Source of the DNA: Patescibacteria group bacterium
GTDB lineage: Bacteria > Patescibacteriota > Minisyncoccia > Phycocordibacterales > DATDWN01
Direction: 5' to 3'
Assembly (NCBI GenBank): GCA_030917185.1
Contig: JAUPVF010000040.1
Coordinates: 1 to 22,974 of the forward strand
Length of the DNA stretch: 22,974 nucleotides
Positions 20,204 through 22,974 of the stretch are shown here, one piece after another (the stretch's first letter is position 1; each line of letters starts with the position of its first letter). The notes under the pieces were generated by a model. That model did not search any database, was not told where the DNA came from, and worked only from the letters and a program-made list of their open reading frames with translations. The translations under genes and the position numbers were made by a program.

Positions 20204-22974
20204 ATGTCTACACACACAACAACTGTGCGTCCACAGAAATTTTTCAGTCGGTTCAAGCAGCCACTTGTACCAATGCCAAACTTTGTAGAACCACAACTCA
20301 CTTCATTTAAGTGGCTTGTGGAGCAGGGACTGAAAGAGGTTTTTGAAGAATTTACATCAATCAAGGATTATTCTGAGAAAAAATTTCAACTTGATTTTAC
20401 TGGTTTTGAGTTGTCACAACCAAAATACGATGAGTATTATGCCAAAGACAACAAATTGTCTTACGAGGCACCACTTAAAGTAAGAATCAAGCTCAAAAAC
20501 TTTATTTTAGGTACAGAAAAAGAACAGGAGATTTTTATGGCGGATTTTCCCCTCATGACTTCTCATGGGACGTTTATTATTTCTGGTATTGAGCGTGTTA
20601 TTGTTCCTCAACTTGCTCGTTCGTACGGCGTGTTTTTCACCGCGACCGATGTTAAAGGAAGAAAATTATTTGGAGCAAAGGTTATTCCATCTCGTGGTGC
20701 ATGGGTAGAAATTGAATCAGATGCAGATGGCATGATGTATGTTCGTATTGATCGTAAAAGGAAATTCCCCGTATCAACTCTTTTGCGTGTGATGGGTGCT
20801 GAAACTGATTCGGATATAATCAAGTTATTTGATGCAGATCCAAATGGTAAGGCATCAATAGAGAAAACAGTTGCCAAAGACCATGCTAAAACGGTTGATG
20901 AGGCATACATTGAGATTCATAAAAGACTTCGTGACGGTGATTTGGCAACAGCAGAAAACGCACGTGAGTTTATTAACTCTATTTTCGATGCAGAACGATA
21001 CGACCTATCTCGTGTCGGGCGTTTTCGATTTAATAAACGATTCAACAAAAAACTTTCTGAGAAAGACTTGGAACGAAAGACATTATCACTTGATGATTTT
21101 GTTACAATTATTTCCCATATTGCGCATCTTAACAACACACCTCATTCAGTTGAAGATGATATTGATCACCTAGGTTCACGACGCGTACGATTTGTTGGTG
21201 AATTATTCCAGCAAAAGATTCGTACCGGTATGGCTCAGATCAAGCGAAATATCCAGAATCGTATGTCTACGATTGATACGGATGTTACTCTTCCTGTCCA
21301 ATTTATCTCACCAAAACCACTTCAGGCGCGTATCAAAGAATTTTTCACTACGAACCAGTTGTCACAATTCATGACACAGGAAAATCCGTTGGCGGAAATT
21401 GAAAACTTGCGAACGCTTTCTGCACTTGGTCCTCAGGGACTTAACCGTGCGCGTGCCGGATTTGAAGTTCGTGATGTGCACACATCGCATTATGGACGAT
21501 TGTGTCCGATTCATACTCCAGAAGGTCCAAACATTGGATTGGTGCTTCGTCTTGCTATTTATGCACGATTGAACAATTTTGGAATGATTGAGACACCATA
21601 TGCAAAAGTAAAGAATGGCAAAGTTACGGACGAGATTGTCTACCTAAACGCTTCCGAAGAAGAAAGTTACAGTATCGCACATGCGGCTACACCAGTTGAC
21701 GCACATGGACATATTACAGTTGAAGAAGTGGAAGTTCGTATTGAAGGAAACCCAAGTACCGTCGCTCGTGAAAAAGTTGACTATATTGATGTTGCTACCA
21801 ACCAAGCATTTTCTATTGCTACTTCTATGATTCCGTTTTTGAATCACGATGAGGCAAACCGAGCATTGATGGCAAGTAACATGCAACGACAGGCGACTCC
21901 ATGTATTGTGCCTGAAGCACCATTGGTTGCAACAGGTATGGAAACATATGCACTACGTGATACGGGGCGATTGCTGGTTGCTGATGAGGATGGTACCGTG
22001 ACATATGCTGATAGTAGTAAAGTTGTTGTAAAAAATACCAAAGGAAAAGAATCAGAACACAAACTTATTTCTTTTTCACGAACAAACGGTTTTACCGCAT
22101 TTCATCAGAGACCATCAGTTAATGTTGGTGATAAAGTTAAAAAAGGAGATATTTTGGCTGATACCTCATCATCAGAACATGGACAAACAGCAATTGGTCA
22201 GAATATGCTTATTGCCTTCATGTCATGGAGTGGTTCAAACTATGAAGACGCTATTATTTTGTCAGAACGAGTTGTAAAAAATAGTAAATTTACCACAATT
22301 CATATTGAAGAATTTGTAGTAAGTGTACGTGATACCAAACTTGGTCCTGAGGTTACTACATGCGATATTCCAAACGTGGGAGAAAGTAAACTAAAAAACC
22401 TTGCTGAGGATGGGATCGTGCGTGTTGGTGCCGAGGTACGCCAAGGGGATATTTTGGTTGGTAAAATCACACCAAAAGGTGAGACTCAATTAACTCCAGA
22501 GGAACGATTACTCCGATCATTGTTTGGTGAAAAGGCACGTGATGTAAAAGATACGTCAAAACGAATGGAAGGAGGAAAACGAGGACGAGTTATCAAAGTC
22601 CAGGTATTCTCACGGGAAAAAGGAGATAAACTTGAATCAGGTATTATTAAAAGAATCCATATTGAAGTGGCACAACTTCGAAATGTTTCTGTGGGAGATA
22701 AACTTGCTGGACGTCATGGAAACAAAGGTGTTATTTCACGAATCTTGCCTGAGGAAGATATGCCATACATGGCAGATGGAACTCCGATTGATGTTATTTT
22801 GACACCGCTCGGTGTGCCAAGTCGTATGAACTTGGGTCAAATCCTTGAATTGCATTTGGGATTGGCTGCACATACATTAGGATACCAAGCAATCGTTCCT
22901 CCATTTGCAGGTGCGACTGGTGATGAAATCAAAGAGGAATTGAAAAAAGCAGGTTTTCCAGTGACAGGTAAGAT
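20204..22974 (+). CDS. rpoB: DNA-directed RNA polymerase subunit beta, 5' part
   Basis: This is the first 923 residues of the beta subunit; the gene runs past the window end. It starts with FSRFKQPLVPMPNFVEPQL, then shows the beta lobe with FPLMTSHGTFIISGIERVIV (split at GT). The rifampicin region is LSQFMTQENPLAEIENLRT, followed by LSALGPQGLNRARAGFEV and HYGRLCPIHTPEGPNIGL. The catalytic-side motifs NMLIAFMSWSGSNYEDAII and VGDKLAGRHGNKGVIS with PEEDMPYM come later. The E. coli H526 and R529 equivalents are Asn401 and Thr404. The start at 20204 is fixed by an in-frame stop just upstream. No Shine-Dalgarno is visible. Unlike most bacteria, no rplJ or rplL lies just upstream; the gene has its own promoter. 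Confidence 0.98.
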   Translation, partial: MSTHTTTVRPQKFFSRFKQPLVPMPNFVEPQLTSFKWLVEQGLKEVFEEFTSIKDYSEKKFQLDFTGFELSQPKYDEYYAKDNKLSYEAPLKVRIKLKNFILGTEKEQEIFMADFPLMTSHGTFIISGIERVIVPQLARSYGVFFTATDVKGRKLFGAKVIPSRGAWVEIESDADGMMYVRIDRKRKFPVSTLLRVMGAETDSDIIKLFDADPNGKASIEKTVAKDHAKTVDEAYIEIHKRLRDGDLATAENAREFINSIFDAERYDLSRVGRFRFNKRFNKKLSEKDLERKTLSLDDFVTIISHIAHLNNTPHSVEDDIDHLGSRRVRFVGELFQQKIRTGMAQIKRNIQNRMSTIDTDVTLPVQFISPKPLQARIKEFFTTNQLSQFMTQENPLAEIENLRTLSALGPQGLNRARAGFEVRDVHTSHYGRLCPIHTPEGPNIGLVLRLAIYARLNNFGMIETPYAKVKNGKVTDEIVYLNASEEESYSIAHAATPVDAHGHITVEEVEVRIEGNPSTVAREKVDYIDVATNQAFSIATSMIPFLNHDEANRALMASNMQRQATPCIVPEAPLVATGMETYALRDTGRLLVADEDGTVTYADSSKVVVKNTKGKESEHKLISFSRTNGFTAFHQRPSVNVGDKVKKGDILADTSSSEHGQTAIGQNMLIAFMSWSGSNYEDAIILSERVVKNSKFTTIHIEEFVVSVRDTKLGPEVTTCDIPNVGESKLKNLAEDGIVRVGAEVRQGDILVGKITPKGETQLTPEERLLRSLFGEKARDVKDTSKRMEGGKRGRVIKVQVFSREKGDKLESGIIKRIHIEVAQLRNVSVGDKLAGRHGNKGVISRILPEEDMPYMADGTPIDVILTPLGVPSRMNLGQILELHLGLAAHTLGYQAIVPPFAGATGDEIKEELKKAGFPVTGK

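Noticed and set aside
20083..22062. Minus-strand open frames opposite rpoB
   Set aside because: They are shadows of the rpoB reading frame without start signals or family features.
1..22974. CRISPR arrays, rRNA, tRNA genes and insertion sequences
   Set aside because: Read by eye, I saw no regularly spaced repeats, no rRNA or tRNA cloverleaf with CCA-type ends, and no transposase. A tRNA could still be missed without a covariance search.

Overview
The window looks like a chromosomal segment of a Candidate Phyla Radiation (Patescibacteria, probably Parcubacteria-type) bacterium. The reasons are moderately AT-rich DNA, tightly packed genes, a shortened SMC protein, a Pif1-like helicase with a C-terminal helix-turn-helix, a C-terminal-only alkyltransferase, and many housekeeping genes whose -10 box lies only 6-10 bases before the start codon, which predicts leaderless mRNAs. 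The lineage is inference; no rRNA is present.

Layout. 1-1870 is the 3' part of smc. It converges on rnr (RNase R, minus strand). rnr and rpsP are divergent and appear to share one -35 element. rpsP is followed by khpA, a 128-bp quasi-palindrome containing a terminator, a minus-strand lipoprotein gene, and trmD. This is a disrupted form of the usual smc...rpsP-khpA-rimM-trmD-rplS neighbourhood. Next come two unrecognised genes, each with a strong Shine-Dalgarno and its own terminator (6249-7313), an ABC-2 exporter pair (7367-8906), a Pif1-family helicase and a TspO/MBR protein.

11100-16310 is an accessory island. It holds a C5 cytosine methyltransferase overlapping a putative type II restriction endonuclease, and then a diversity-generating retroelement (DGR) cassette. 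A GC-rich 197-aa protein gene ends in a variable repeat (VR, 14286-14407). A second, non-coding copy, the template repeat (TR, 14770-14891), lies 484 bases downstream. The two 122-bp copies differ at 15 positions and every one is an adenine in the TR, which is the signature of DGR mutagenic homing. No reverse transcriptase or Avd gene is present anywhere in the window. Where the RT is normally found there is instead a 375-aa protein joining an N-terminal HTH, a sigma-region-4-like segment and an RNA polymerase alpha-CTD-like domain. The DGR parts have well-formed promoters and terminators of their own.

16375-20203 returns to chromosomal genes: a DUF2914 membrane protein, then an SOS unit (a 70-aa protein plus lexA) whose promoter has a GAAC-N4-GTTC LexA box between -35 and -10. 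A DEDD exonuclease, an MGMT-family alkyltransferase and a DUF1761-like membrane protein follow. rpoB starts at 20204, after a roughly 180-nt leader, and runs off the window end.
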